DNA of 64,000 nt from Aldehydirespirator sp965203575 (GCA_965203575.1 OZ241894.1:3162001-3226000), one strand, 5' to 3'. Positions 1 to 9,476 are shown, counted from the first letter of the stretch. Numbers and translations: made by a program. The notes: a model not told the origin generated them from the sequence alone.

Positions 1-1
1 G

Positions 2-1018
2 CCCGGGGACCTGGTTCTCATAGATCCGCTGGCGGTGGATGTGGCCCCTCTGGCCGAGGTCTTCGGAGCGGGCGGTCTTATGGTCGCCCACGCGGCGGGA
101 CAGGACTTGGAGGTGCTCGAACACTGCTGCGGGGCAGTGCCCGGCCGCATCTTCGACACGCAGATCGCGGCCGGTTTCCTGGGCCTCGGCACGCCCGCGC
201 TGTCTTCGCTCTATGAGAGCGAGATCGGCTGGAGGCCCCCGAAGGCGGACCGGCTCACCGACTGGCTGGCACGGCCGCTGAAGGCTTCGCAACTCGACTA
301 CGCGGCCAGCGATGTGATGCACCTGCTGGAGATCCACGAACGGCTCGCCGCTCGGCTCGAGGAGTTGGGCCGGCAGGACTGGGCCGAAGCGGAGTTCGAG
401 CTGCTGCTCGAACGCAACCGGCAGGGCCAGCGACCCGAGGAGGCCTGGTCCCGGCTCAAGGAGGTGCGACATCTGAGACGCCGCGACCTGCCCGTGGTCC
501 GATCGGTGGCGATGTGGCGTGAGCTGCGGGCGGCCAAGGTCAATCAACCGGTCCGCCATGTCCTGTCAGACGTCGCGGTGGTGTCAATCTCACAGGCCGC
601 GCCCCAAACAACCGAGGAGTTGGCCGCGGTGCGGGGCGTGGGGGAGGGCGTGGCCCGCGGCCGTCTGGGGCCTGCCATCCTCAATGCGGTCGCCGACGGG
701 CTCGCGTCCGACTGGCGCCCGCCCCCGAAGCGCACTGCCCGCACCGAGGCGGCCGACCGCCTCCGCCCGGCCGTGGGCCTGGTGACCTCCTGGGTGAGCC
801 AGCTCGCCCGCAACCGCATGATCGAGCCGTCGCTGCTGGCCACTCGGGCCGACATCGAAGCCCTGATCCGTGGTGACGCAGACGCTCGGCTGGCCCGGGG
901 CTGGCGTTCGGAGATGGTGGGTGAGCCGCTGCGACGGCTGGTCGCGGGCGAGGCCGCGCTGGCCTTCGACAACGGCCAGCTCGTGCTCGAGGAGCGCAGC
1001 CACCGGCCGGTGGCCTGA
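2..1018 (+). CDS. rnd: Ribonuclease D-like 3'-5' exonuclease (5'-truncated by window edge)
   Basis: Reading frame is open from base 2, so the true start lies outside the window. The visible part holds the second half of a DEDD-type 3'-5' exonuclease domain: AHAAGQDLEVL (motif II region), FDTQIAA, and LDYAASDVMHLL, the Y-x3-D of motif III. An HRDC-type helical domain follows (about residues 150-230 of the visible part), then a C-terminal extension. RNase D trims 3' ends of tRNA precursors and other structured RNAs. The missing N-terminus should carry the D-x-E motif I. Identification is firm from motif spacing and the exonuclease-HRDC order. The gene ends just before a small acidic-protein gene on the same strand. 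Confidence 0.9.
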   Translation, partial: PGDLVLIDPLAVDVAPLAEVFGAGGLMVAHAAGQDLEVLEHCCGAVPGRIFDTQIAAGFLGLGTPALSSLYESEIGWRPPKADRLTDWLARPLKASQLDYAASDVMHLLEIHERLAARLEELGRQDWAEAEFELLLERNRQGQRPEEAWSRLKEVRHLRRRDLPVVRSVAMWRELRAAKVNQPVRHVLSDVAVVSISQAAPQTTEELAAVRGVGEGVARGRLGPAILNAVADGLASDWRPPPKRTARTEAADRLRPAVGLVTSWVSQLARNRMIEPSLLATRADIEALIRGDADARLARGWRSEMVGEPLRRLVAGEAALAFDNGQLVLEERSHRPVA

Positions 1019-1075
1019 CCACATTCCGACCAGCCCCGCGGTTGCGGTTCGGGTGGGCCGGTGGCACCGGTCCGG

Positions 1076-1081
1076 TACAAT
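1076..1081 (+). promoter_or_regulatory. Possible -10 element (TACAAT)
   Basis: TACAAT sits 39 nt before the GTG start of the small acidic-protein gene, in otherwise GC-rich sequence. No good -35 hexamer is present at 16-18 nt spacing, so this is only a candidate. Confidence 0.3.
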
Positions 1082-1119
1082 AAGAGCTCTGCGAAATCCG
1101 TCAAACCGGGAGTTGGGCC

Positions 1120-1311
1120 GTGAAGAAGGGGCGACACCGAAGGTATGAGGAAGCCCGCAAGTTCAAGCGCTCGCAGGCAGACGATCTCCAAGGGCTGATC
1201 GAATCCTTCAACGAGCCGGACGACTACGTGAAGCCCGAGCACGCGTCCTGGGCGGAGGAATTCGCCGACGAGGAGCTCGCCGAGGCGGAGCTCTCCGCCG
1301 ACGACGACTGA
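1120..1311 (+). CDS. Small acidic hypothetical protein, 63 aa
   Basis: Starts at GTG with GGGAG about 8 nt upstream. The first 20 residues are strongly basic (VKKGRHRRYEEARKFKRS) and the remainder very acidic, ending in a run of Glu and Asp. No signal peptide or membrane segment is visible. I do not recognise a family. It lies between RNase D and the convergent chloride-channel gene, and a candidate -10 box precedes it. The bipolar charge would suit a small nucleic-acid or ribosome-associated protein, but that is inference. Confidence 0.7.
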   Translation: MKKGRHRRYEEARKFKRSQADDLQGLIESFNEPDDYVKPEHASWAEEFADEELAEAELSADDD

Positions 1312-1341
1312 CGTTCAATCCCTGGGTCGCCTCCCGGGCGG

Positions 1342-3039
1342 TCAGCCCTCGGTGCCCTCGGTCTCCTCGAGGATCTCGCCGAGCCGCACAACGTCGTCCT
1401 CGGTGACTACGCCGATGAAGTTGCCGGCGCTGTCGGTCACGGCCAGCACCTCGACGTCAGCCGCCTCCATGGCCACCACCGCGTCGCGAACAGTCCACGA
1501 CGGCGACCCGGCGGGCAGGTCCGTCGTCATCACCGACTCGACTGAGGTGGTCTCCCACTCGTCGCGGCTCACGGAGGACAGCCGCGAGAGCTGGGCCATT
1601 CCCAGGTAAGCGCTGCCCGACACCACCGGCACCACCCGCTCGCGCCGGCCCAGAACGTGCATATACACGAACTCCGACACGGTCGCATCGGGTGGGACCG
1701 TCAGCACGTCGGTGGTGAGGATCGAGCTCAGCGGCAGGGTGAAGCGCTGCTCGATATGGCCCAGCCGCCTGGATCGCTGGTACTCGGTGACCGAGGACCG
1801 GCCGCCCACCACCTGGCTCACCGCGGCGGCAACCAGCGCAGGCACCACGAATGCGGCCGCACCGGTGGATTCGGCCACGAACATCACCGCCGCGATAGGG
1901 GCCCGGTAGCCGGCCCCGAGGAACGCGGCGAGGCCGAGCGTGGCGTACAGGCCGGTGGACTCAGCGTCCAGGGCCACGCCGACGAACTGACCGGAGATCA
2001 CGCCCAGAGTGGCCAGCGGGATGAACAGGCCGCCAACACCGTCGCCCAGCACCGTGGCCAGGGTGGCCGCCACCCTGATCCCGAAGAGCAGCGCGATCAG
2101 CTCCAGCGCGTCCTGCTGAACGACCCATTCCATGGCCCTGGTGCCGGGCCCGAGGCTGAGAACCTCGTCGAAGGCGGCGTCGGCCAGCAAGGCGAGGCCC
2201 GCCATGACCACTGCGGCCGCCGCGGCCCTCCTGGGCCAGGACACCGTGTGGGTGGCGTGCTTGGCCTGCCGGACCAGCCAGGCGAAGCCCCGGCCGCCGA
2301 GCCCCGCGGCGATCCCCAGTATCAGCGCTCCCAGCAGATCGCCGAGCTGCACGTCGAGCATTGCGGCGGCATCGTTGGCATCGACGGGACCCTCGCCCAG
2401 GAACGGGACGACGGGGGTGCTGCCCACCAGGAACACGAACGTGACGTAGCTTGCGGCCGACGCAATGAGCGACGGGAGCAGAGCCTGGGGGGTCACGTCG
2501 TCGTGGTAGGGGGCCTCGAGGGCGAATATGACGCCGGTGGCCGGGGTCTTGAACACCGCTGCCACCCCGGCCGCGGCGCCCGCGGTGAGCAGCAGGCGAG
2601 CCTCGTCGCGCCGGAAGAACCGCCCTAGGCGTCGATGGACGAACAGCCCGACCGACGATCCGGCGTACAGTGACGGGCCCTCAAGGCCCACCGCGCCACC
2701 GGAGCCGATGGTGGCGATCCCCGCCAGCAGCTTGGCCGGCAGGAACCGGATGGGAATGCTGGGATGGCGGTCATGGAACGCCCTGACGTACTCGTCGGAG
2801 GTGGAGCCCGACGTGCCGCCGCCCACGGTGCGCAACAGCAGCTTGGACGCCACGATGCCGACGACGGGGGCCAGCGCGAGCACGGCCAGGTGCTGTTCCA
2901 GCACCCGCTCGAGCACCATGTGGAGCGCCACCGTCTCGAATGCGGCCACCACCAGCGCCACGATCACGCCGGTGGCCGCCGACGCGGCCAGCAGGCGCGG
3001 GTTGCGGGCCTGGCGAAGGGTCTTAGTTAGCGGCCGCAT
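1342..3039 (-). CDS. clcA: CLC-family chloride channel/transporter with CBS domain pair
   Basis: 565 aa multi-pass membrane protein. The CLC selectivity motifs are visible: GSGGAVGLEGPSLYAG (GxEGP signature, about residues 110-125) and GDGVGGLFIPLATLG (GGxFxP signature, about 335-350). The last ~120 residues form two CBS repeats (EFVYMHVLGRRERVVPVV and VRDAVVAMEAADVEVLAV), which in this family bind adenine nucleotides and gate transport. It should move chloride across the cytoplasmic membrane, either as a channel or as a Cl-/H+ exchanger; the sequence alone does not decide which. The start lies 29 nt from a divergent small gene, so the two share a promoter region. Confidence 0.93.
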   Translation of the reverse strand: MRPLTKTLRQARNPRLLAASAATGVIVALVVAAFETVALHMVLERVLEQHLAVLALAPVVGIVASKLLLRTVGGGTSGSTSDEYVRAFHDRHPSIPIRFLPAKLLAGIATIGSGGAVGLEGPSLYAGSSVGLFVHRRLGRFFRRDEARLLLTAGAAAGVAAVFKTPATGVIFALEAPYHDDVTPQALLPSLIASAASYVTFVFLVGSTPVVPFLGEGPVDANDAAAMLDVQLGDLLGALILGIAAGLGGRGFAWLVRQAKHATHTVSWPRRAAAAAVVMAGLALLADAAFDEVLSLGPGTRAMEWVVQQDALELIALLFGIRVAATLATVLGDGVGGLFIPLATLGVISGQFVGVALDAESTGLYATLGLAAFLGAGYRAPIAAVMFVAESTGAAAFVVPALVAAAVSQVVGGRSSVTEYQRSRRLGHIEQRFTLPLSSILTTDVLTVPPDATVSEFVYMHVLGRRERVVPVVSGSAYLGMAQLSRLSSVSRDEWETTSVESVMTTDLPAGSPSWTVRDAVVAMEAADVEVLAVTDSAGNFIGVVTEDDVVRLGEILEETEGTEG

Positions 3040-3068
3040 CCGTCTGGGCTGCCTTTATGGTGTCAGGC

Positions 3069-3272
3069 ATGGTTGATAAGCGTCATGATATTTCAGAGCG
3101 GCTCTCGGCCATCGCCGAGGAGATCGCGGATCTGGCACTTGAGAGCTTGCGGGGTTCCATTGAGGCGGGCGAGACGAGATCGTCGGACGAAGAGAAGCGC
3201 CTCACTCGGGCCCGGCGAGCCGTCGAGAAGGCCGCATACCTGCTTCGGTCCGATCTGTCACCGCCCGCGTGA
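3069..3272 (+). CDS. Small helical hypothetical protein, 67 aa
   Basis: The protein (MVDKRHDISERLSAIAEE...) is predicted to be two amphipathic helices with a charged turn and no membrane segment. An in-frame ATG 12 nt upstream (3057) is an alternative start. It is divergent from the chloride-channel gene, and its last 15 nt overlap the 3' end of the convergent cysNC gene. Small helical proteins of this kind are common beside housekeeping genes in actinobacteria, but I cannot name a family or function. Confidence 0.65.
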   Translation: MVDKRHDISERLSAIAEEIADLALESLRGSIEAGETRSSDEEKRLTRARRAVEKAAYLLRSDLSPPA

Positions 3273-5198
3273 ACCGGAGGCTAGCGGGCCGCCACCGCGA
3301 CGCGGCCCGCGGATGAGCGCCAGCACCTCGTCGACAACCCGCGCCGCGGCGCGGCCGACGTCCGTCGAGGCGGTGTCGATGCGGAGTTCGGGCGCGGCGG
3401 GCGGCTCGTAGGGTGCCGACACTCCGGTCAAGTCGGAGATGACGCCGGCCCTCGCCTTGGCATAGAGGCCTTTGGGGTCGCGCTCTTCGCAGACGTCGAG
3501 CGGCGCGTCCACGAACACCTCCATGAAGGTGCCCGCGGGATGAAGGTTCCTCACCCGGTCGCGGTCCTGGCGGTAGGGCGAGATGAACGCGGCCAGCACG
3601 ACGGCGCCGTACCGGTGCAGCAGGGCGGCCACCTCCCCGGCCCGGCGGATGTTCTCGGCCCGGTCCTCGGGTGAGAACCCGAGATCGGCGTTGAGTCCGA
3701 AACGCAGGTTGTCGCCGTCGAGCACGCAGGCGAAGACTCCGGCCGCGGCCAACTCGGCCTCGGCCGCTCTGGCCAGGGTGGACTTCCCCGAGCCCGGCAG
3801 CCCGGTGAACCAGACCGTCAGGGCGCGATGGCCCAGCAGCTTCGCCCGCGTCTGGGGCGACACCCGGCCGGCGCTCGGAATGATGTGGGCGGCACGGGTC
3901 GCCGCCTTGATCATTCCCGCGGCCACGGTGGCGTTGTCGCGCGGGTCGATGAGGATGAACGACCCCGTGATCCGGTTCTGCTCGTAAGGGTCGAACATGA
4001 GCTCGGCGTCGGTTCGCAGTGTCACCGAGGCGATGTCGTTGAGTGTCATGGACGACGCCGGCGCGGAGGTGAGCGTGTCGACGTCCAGGCAGCGGACGGG
4101 CTCGGTCACGCGGCAGCGCAGGCTCTGGCCGGCCTGCTGCAGCTGGTAGTCCCGGCCGACCATCAGGTCGGACCCCGACATCCAGACCAGCGTCGCGGTG
4201 AACTCGCGGGCCCGTTCGGGCGGCCGGTCGGGGCTGCACAGGATGTCGCCCCGGCCGATGTCGATCGGCTCGGCCGTGGTCACGGTCACGGCCCGGCCCG
4301 GCCCGGCCTCGTCCAGGTCGCCGTCGAAGGTGACGATCCGCTCGACGGTGGTGATGAGGCCCGAGGGCTCGATCCGCACATCATCTCCCGGTCGCAGCGT
4401 TCCCGAGCAGACGGTCCCCGCGTATCCCCGGAAGCTCTGGTCGGGCCGGATGACCAGCTGCACCGGCAGTCGCAGCACGTCGAAGTGCTCCGGTGCGGCA
4501 GCCGGGCCGGCGGCGGGACCCACCTCCACCTGCTCGAGGTGCTCTATGAGGCTGGGCCCGTCGTACCACGGCATGTTTCCGCCCCGTTCAACGATGCAGT
4601 CGCCATGCAGCGCGGACATGGGAATGCACACGGGGGCGGGCAGTCCGAGCGCGCCGGCAAGATCGGAGACCTCGGCCGCGATCGCGTCGAACCGGTCCTC
4701 GGCGTAGCCGGCGAGGTCCATCTTGTTGACGGCCACGACGACCGCCCTAATGCCCAGCAGGCTCACTATGGCGCTGTGACGCCGGGTCTGGGAGGTCACA
4801 CCCTTGGCTGCGTCGACGAGTATCACGGCCAGGTCCGCGGTGGAGGCGCCCGTGGCCATATTGCGGGTGTACTGCTCGTGGCCGGGAGCGTCGGCGATGA
4901 TGAAGCTCCGCCTCCGGGTCGAGAAGTACAGGTGGGCGACGTCGATGGTGATGCCCTGCTCCCGCTCGGCCTTGAGGCCGTCGGCCAGCAGGGCCAGGTC
5001 GACCTGCCCCCCGGCATGGCCCGAGACGGTCGAGTCCTTGCGCACCGCAGCCAGATGGTCGTCGTAGAGGAGGTCCGAGTCGTGCAGGAGCCGCCCGATG
5101 AGCGTCGACTTGCCGTCGTCCACCGAGCCGCACGTGAGCAGGCGCAGCAGATCGTCCCGGAGCGGTGAGCCACGGTCCGAAGCCCGCAGCGAGGCCAT
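3258..5198 (-). CDS. cysNC: Bifunctional sulfate adenylyltransferase subunit 1 / adenylylsulfate kinase
   Basis: 646 aa. Residues 1-~440 are the CysN GTPase: P-loop CGSVDDGKST (about 23-32), DAPGHEQYTRNM (G3) and NKMD (G4), then EF-Tu-like beta barrels. The C-terminal ~180 residues are an APS kinase with its own P-loop GLPGSGKST (about 466-474) and the FISPYRQDR motif. CysN uses GTP hydrolysis to drive formation of adenosine phosphosulfate by CysD, and the CysC domain phosphorylates it to PAPS. Fusion of the two is common in actinobacteria. Its ATG overlaps the TGA of cysD (TGATG), so translation is probably coupled. Confidence 0.97.
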   Translation of the reverse strand: MASLRASDRGSPLRDDLLRLLTCGSVDDGKSTLIGRLLHDSDLLYDDHLAAVRKDSTVSGHAGGQVDLALLADGLKAEREQGITIDVAHLYFSTRRRSFIIADAPGHEQYTRNMATGASTADLAVILVDAAKGVTSQTRRHSAIVSLLGIRAVVVAVNKMDLAGYAEDRFDAIAAEVSDLAGALGLPAPVCIPMSALHGDCIVERGGNMPWYDGPSLIEHLEQVEVGPAAGPAAAPEHFDVLRLPVQLVIRPDQSFRGYAGTVCSGTLRPGDDVRIEPSGLITTVERIVTFDGDLDEAGPGRAVTVTTAEPIDIGRGDILCSPDRPPERAREFTATLVWMSGSDLMVGRDYQLQQAGQSLRCRVTEPVRCLDVDTLTSAPASSMTLNDIASVTLRTDAELMFDPYEQNRITGSFILIDPRDNATVAAGMIKAATRAAHIIPSAGRVSPQTRAKLLGHRALTVWFTGLPGSGKSTLARAAEAELAAAGVFACVLDGDNLRFGLNADLGFSPEDRAENIRRAGEVAALLHRYGAVVLAAFISPYRQDRDRVRNLHPAGTFMEVFVDAPLDVCEERDPKGLYAKARAGVISDLTGVSAPYEPPAAPELRIDTASTDVGRAAARVVDEVLALIRGPRRGGGPLASGSRGR

Positions 5199-6157
5199 CA
5201 GAAGTAGCCCTCCCGCTTCTTCTCCTCCATGGAGCCCGACTGGTCGTGGTCTATCACCCGGCCCTCCCGTTCGGAGCGGGTGGCGCCCGCCATCTCGGCC
5301 GCGACCTCAGACACGGTGGCCGCGGTCGACTCGACCGCGCCGGTGAGCGGGTAGCACCCCAGCGTGCGGAAGCGCACCGACCGCGTCTCGGGCCGTTCGC
5401 CGGCCTCGAACCTGAACCGGTCGTCGTCCACCATTACCAGGGTCCCGTCCCGCTCGACCACCGGTCTCGGCGCGGCGAAGTACAGCGGCACGACCTCAAT
5501 GCCGTTGGCCGCGATGTAGTGCCACACGTCCAACTCGGTCCAGTTGCTCAACGGGAACACCCGGATGCTCTCGCCGGCGGAGATCCGGCCGTTGTAGTGG
5601 TTCCACAGCTCGGGCCGCTGGTTCCTCGGATCCCATCGGTGGAGCCGGTCCCGGAAGCTGAAGACCCGCTCCTTGGCCCGCGAGCGCTCCTCGTCGCGCC
5701 GCGCCCCGCCGAACGCCGCGTCGTAGCGGCCGGCGTCGAGGGCCTGCTTGAGGGCCTGGGTCTTCATCACGTCGGTGTAGTGCTGCGAGGAGTGGTCGAA
5801 CGGGTTGATCTGTGCCGCGACCCCGTCGGGGTTGGTGTGCACCACCAATTCGAAGCCGATCTCGTCGGCCATCCGGTCCCGGAACGCGATCATCTCGGAG
5901 AACTTCCAAGTCGTGTCGATGTGCAGCAACGGGAAAGGGATCGGGCCGGGGTGGAACGCCTTGCGGGCCAGGTGCAGCATCACCGAGCTGTCCTTGCCGA
6001 TCGAGTAGAGCATCACGGGGTTGCTGAACTGCGCTCTGACCTCGCGGATGATGTGGATGCTCTCGTCCTCGAGCCGCTGCAGCCGGTCCGGGAACTCCCC
6101 GGCCTCGGGGCGGCTAAGAGGGGCGGGAGGCGACTTGGAGTTCGTCGGCCTTGTCAC
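5198..6157 (-). CDS. cysD: Sulfate adenylyltransferase subunit 2 (CysD)
   Basis: 319 aa member of the PAPS-reductase/ATP-sulfurylase alpha-hydrolase fold. The PP-loop YSIGKDSSVMLHLARKAF, LLHIDTTWKFSEMI and the C-terminal RFRTLGCYPLTGA are typical of CysD. It transfers AMP from ATP to sulfate in complex with the GTPase CysN, encoded immediately downstream. The chosen ATG lies inside the end of tal, a 44-nt overlap. The family core begins at about residue 25 (LQRLEDESIHIIREV), so a shorter version from a later non-ATG start is possible. Expression is probably shared with tkt and tal. Confidence 0.95.
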   Translation of the reverse strand: MTRPTNSKSPPAPLSRPEAGEFPDRLQRLEDESIHIIREVRAQFSNPVMLYSIGKDSSVMLHLARKAFHPGPIPFPLLHIDTTWKFSEMIAFRDRMADEIGFELVVHTNPDGVAAQINPFDHSSQHYTDVMKTQALKQALDAGRYDAAFGGARRDEERSRAKERVFSFRDRLHRWDPRNQRPELWNHYNGRISAGESIRVFPLSNWTELDVWHYIAANGIEVVPLYFAAPRPVVERDGTLVMVDDDRFRFEAGERPETRSVRFRTLGCYPLTGAVESTAATVSEVAAEMAGATRSEREGRVIDHDQSGSMEEKKREGYF

Positions 6158-7232
6158 CGAGCACCCCGAGAAGCTCGTCGAAGCTCTTGGCGAAAGCGGC
6201 GACGCCCTCGTCCTCGAGTTGCGCGGTGACGGCTTCGAGGTCGACGCCCACGGCTGCGATCCGGTCGAGCACGTCGACGGCCTCGTCGATTCCCGATTCG
6301 AGCGTGGGCTCGACGGTGCCGTGGTGCTCGAAGGCCTCCAGCGTGGCGTCGGGGAGCGTGTTCACCGTGCCGGCGCCGATCAGCTCGTCGACGTAGAGCG
6401 TGTCCAGGTAGGCCGGGTTCTTGGTCGATGTGCTCGCCCACAGCAGGCGCTGGGGCCGGGCCCCTCGGGCGGCCAGCGCCTTCCATCGCGGCCCGGAGCA
6501 GAGCCTCTGGAAGTGGGAGTATGCGACCTTGGCGTTGGCGATGGCCGCCTTGCCCCGCAACTGCAGCGCTTCGTCGGTGCCGATGGCCTCGAGGCGCCGG
6601 TCCACCTCCGTGTCGATCCTCGACACGAAGAACGACGCGACGCTGGACACTCTCGACAGATCCCCGGACCTCCGCTCGAGCCCGGACATGTAGGCGTCGG
6701 CCACCTCGAGGTAGCGCTCAACGCTGAAGATCAACGTGACATTGATGCTGTTGCCCTCTGCGATCATCTGGGAGATGGGAGCGAGACCCTCAGCCGTTCC
6801 TGGAATCTTCACGTAGAGGTTGGGTAGCGCGAGCTGATCGTGCAGGTTCCGGGCGGCTTCGGCGGTGGCTTCGCCGTCCCGGGCAAGATCGGGCGCGACC
6901 TCGACCGACACATAGCCGTCGAGGCCCTCGGACTCGTCGTAGACCCCGCGCAGGACCGCGGCCGCAGCCGAAATGTCGGAGGTCACCAGGCGCCAGTAGG
7001 ACGACTCGACGTCGAGCCCGGCATCGATGGAGGACCGGAACTCGTCGTCGTAATCGGCGGTGGCGGTGATGGCCTTCTGGAATATCGACGGGTTCGACGT
7101 CAAGCCCCGGACACCCTGCTGGACCCATCTCTGGAGGTCGCCGCCGGTGATCCAGCCCCTGCGGATGTTGTCCAGCCAGGGACTCTGGCCGCAACGCCCG
7201 TAGAGCTCGTGCAGTCTGGTGGAAGTCGTCAT
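6114..7232 (-). CDS. tal: Transaldolase
   Basis: 372 aa, the usual size of the longer actinobacterial transaldolases. TSNPSIFQKAI and LYVKIPGTAEGL are visible; the Lys of the second is the Schiff-base residue. The start at 7232 (MTTSTRLHELYG) is preceded by GAGG at good spacing. The in-frame extension upstream is made of an intergenic repeat and should not be translated. It exchanges dihydroxyacetone units between sedoheptulose-7-P and glyceraldehyde-3-P in the non-oxidative pentose phosphate pathway, together with the transketolase encoded upstream. It overlaps cysD by 44 nt, unusual for unrelated pathways. Confidence 0.95.
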   Translation of the reverse strand: MTTSTRLHELYGRCGQSPWLDNIRRGWITGGDLQRWVQQGVRGLTSNPSIFQKAITATADYDDEFRSSIDAGLDVESSYWRLVTSDISAAAAVLRGVYDESEGLDGYVSVEVAPDLARDGEATAEAARNLHDQLALPNLYVKIPGTAEGLAPISQMIAEGNSINVTLIFSVERYLEVADAYMSGLERRSGDLSRVSSVASFFVSRIDTEVDRRLEAIGTDEALQLRGKAAIANAKVAYSHFQRLCSGPRWKALAARGARPQRLLWASTSTKNPAYLDTLYVDELIGAGTVNTLPDATLEAFEHHGTVEPTLESGIDEAVDVLDRIAAVGVDLEAVTAQLEDEGVAAFAKSFDELLGVLGDKADELQVASRPS

Positions 7233-7255
7233 CTCGACCTCGTCTCGTTGTGACT

Positions 7256-7309
7256 CCCGCTCTTGTTCGCTTCGCTCACGGGCCGCTCGGGCCACGGCCT
7301 CGCTCGGCC
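7256..7309 (+). repeat. Dispersed intergenic repeat, copy 1
   Basis: Begins CCCGCTCTTGTTCGCTTCGC and continues through CACGGGCCGCTCGGGCC. Near-identical copies lie at 9426-9476, 12346-12390 (inverted) and 25546-25590. All four are between genes. This one sits just upstream of tal. Confidence 0.8.
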
Positions 7310-7358
7310 TAACGCGTAGATACTCATGGATCGCTCCCTATCCGCTCGGCCTCTGACA

Positions 7359-9332
7359 TCACAGCGCGGCTCTCCGGACCGCGCCGGCCAGCAGGGCCCG
7401 GGCCCTGTCGGCCACGTTGGAGGCGGAGATCCCGAGTTGCTCCATCACCACCGCGCCGGGCGCCGAGGCGCCGAAGCGGTCGATGCCGACCGCCTCGTCG
7501 GTCCATCGGCTCCAACCCATGGTGCTGCCCGCCTCTACCGCCAATGACGGGAGGTCGGGCCGGAGCACGCGGGCCTGCTCGGAGTAGGGCACCTCCGCGA
7601 ACATCTCCCATGACGGCAGCGACACCACCCGAGCTGCGATTCCCTCGGCGGCCAGGATGGCGGCCGCGTCGCAGCACACCGCCACCTCGCTGCCCGTCCC
7701 CACCAGCGTCAGGCTGGGATCGTCGGGCTCTCGCAGCGCGTAGCCCCCCGCCGCGACCGCCTCGGCCCGCGTGCCCTCGAGCACGGGCACACCCTGGCGG
7801 GTGAGAATCAGGGCGGTCGGACCCGCTGACTCCAACGCCACCCGCCAGGCCCCGACCGTCTCGGTGGCGTCGGCGGGCCTGATGACCCGTAGTCCCGGTA
7901 TGGCTCGGAGCGAGGCCAGGTGCTCGACCGGCTGGTGGGTGGGGCCGTCCTCTCCCACGCCCACCGAGTCGTGGCTCCACGCGAACACCACCTTGGCTTC
8001 CGACAGCGCAGCGAGCCGCACTGCCGGCCTCATGTAGTCGGCGAACACCAGGAACGTGCCCACCACCGGTATGGCGCCGCCGTGCAGGGCCATACCGTTG
8101 GCGATCGCCCCCATGGCGTGCTCGCGCACGCCGAAGTAGATCTGCCGGCCTCCCGGCCCGCGGGCCGAGAACACCCCGGCGCCGGCGATGGCGGTGCCGG
8201 TGTTGCCCGTGAGGTCGGCACCCCCGCCGGTGAGTCCGGGCACCACCGGCAGCAAGGCCTGCAGGGTGGCATTGGAGGCCTTGCGGGTGGCGACCGACTG
8301 GCCCGGCTCCCACGACGGCAGCGAGTCGTCCCAGCCGGCACGGCCGGTTGCGGCCAGGCACGCCTCGAGGCCGGCGCGGTCGCCGTCGAAGGCTGCCGCG
8401 CGGGCCTCCCAGGCGAAGCGCTCGTCCTGGCCGGCGGTCCCGGCGCGGCGGTAGTAGTCGAGCACCTCGGGCGGCACGTGGAACGGATCGTCGGCGGGCA
8501 GTCCCATCAGGGTCTTGGTGGCCGCGATCTCCTCGTCGAAGATGGCGTAGCCGTGCGCGGCCGGCGTGCCCGAAGCCTGGGGAGCCGGCGCGGCGATCAC
8601 GGAGCGCACGATCACAAGGGTCGGGCGATCGTCGGCGTCGGCCGCGTCGCGCAGTCCGGCTTCCAGCGCGTCGAGGTCCTCGGCCGCCTCGCCGAGTTCG
8701 ATGACATGCCAGCCGTAGGCCCGGAAGCGGGCCGCGGCGTCGTCGGAGAGGGCCAGGTCGGTGCCGCCGTCGATGGTGACCTCGTTGTCGTCGTAGACCA
8801 CCACCAGCCGACCCAGGCCCAGGTGTCCCGCCAGCGAGGCGGCCTCGTGGCTGACGCCCTCGGAAAGGTCGCCGTCGCCGGCGATCACGAAGATGCGGTG
8901 GTCGCAGACATCGGCGCCGTAGCGGGTTCGCATCTGGCTCTCCGCGATGGCCATGCCCACCGCGTTGGCGATGCCCTGACCGAGCGGGCCGGTGGTCACC
9001 TCCACCCCCGGGGTGCAGCCGACCTCGGGATGGCCGGGCGTGGGCGACCCCCACTGCCGGAAGTTCCTCAGATCCTCGAGAGTCAAGCCATGACCGGTCA
9101 GGTAGAGCATGGCGTACTGCAGGATCGAGGCATGACCGGCCGAGAGTACGAACCGGTCCCGGTCGGGCCAGTCCGGCCGCTGAGCGTCGTAGCGCATGAT
9201 CCGGGTCCACAGCACGTGGGCGAGCGGGGCCAGGGCCATGGCGGTGCCCTGGTGGCCCGAGCGCGCCGCATGGGGCGCGTCCATGGCCAGCGCCTTGATG
9301 ACGTTGATTCCAAGCCTCTCGATGGAAGTCAC
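7359..9332 (-). CDS. tkt: Transketolase
   Basis: 657 aa from the GTG at 9332, which has GGAGG 6 nt upstream. A longer in-frame start would translate the intergenic repeat and is rejected. The thiamine-diphosphate motif GDGDLSEGVSHEAASL lies near residue 150. SGHQGTAMALAPLAHVLW near the N-terminus and YFGVREHAMGAIANGMALHG (pyrimidine domain, with the catalytic Glu) are also clear. It transfers two-carbon ketol units in the pentose phosphate pathway. The next gene downstream on the same strand is tal, then cysD and cysNC, so one operon is plausible, with repeat copy 1 in the tkt-tal gap. Confidence 0.96.
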   Translation of the reverse strand: MTSIERLGINVIKALAMDAPHAARSGHQGTAMALAPLAHVLWTRIMRYDAQRPDWPDRDRFVLSAGHASILQYAMLYLTGHGLTLEDLRNFRQWGSPTPGHPEVGCTPGVEVTTGPLGQGIANAVGMAIAESQMRTRYGADVCDHRIFVIAGDGDLSEGVSHEAASLAGHLGLGRLVVVYDDNEVTIDGGTDLALSDDAAARFRAYGWHVIELGEAAEDLDALEAGLRDAADADDRPTLVIVRSVIAAPAPQASGTPAAHGYAIFDEEIAATKTLMGLPADDPFHVPPEVLDYYRRAGTAGQDERFAWEARAAAFDGDRAGLEACLAATGRAGWDDSLPSWEPGQSVATRKASNATLQALLPVVPGLTGGGADLTGNTGTAIAGAGVFSARGPGGRQIYFGVREHAMGAIANGMALHGGAIPVVGTFLVFADYMRPAVRLAALSEAKVVFAWSHDSVGVGEDGPTHQPVEHLASLRAIPGLRVIRPADATETVGAWRVALESAGPTALILTRQGVPVLEGTRAEAVAAGGYALREPDDPSLTLVGTGSEVAVCCDAAAILAAEGIAARVVSLPSWEMFAEVPYSEQARVLRPDLPSLAVEAGSTMGWSRWTDEAVGIDRFGASAPGAVVMEQLGISASNVADRARALLAGAVRRAAL

Positions 9333-9425
9333 CGGCCCTCCAACCGCTCGCACTCCGCCCGCGCCCGGCTCACCATAGAACAAGCGCGTGCGGTTGATGG
9401 CGCATGGCGGTTCAGCGGCGCCATT

Positions 9426-9476
9426 CCCGCTCTTGTTCGCTGCGCTCACGGGCCGCTCGGGCCACGGCCTCGCCCG
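9426..9476 (+). repeat. Dispersed intergenic repeat, copy 2
   Basis: Same unit as at 7256 (CCCGCTCTTGTTCGCTGCGC..CACGGGCCGCTCGGGCC). It lies in the 214-nt gap upstream of tkt, which otherwise shows no gene. Confidence 0.8.

Noticed and set aside
7233..7295. Longer N-terminus for transaldolase (start at 7295)
   Set aside because: The extra 21 codons are repeat sequence; the inner ATG has a good ribosome-binding site and fits the family start.
9333..9449. Longer N-terminus for transketolase (start at 9449)
   Set aside because: It would translate the intergenic repeat; GTG 9332 has GGAGG and matches family starts.
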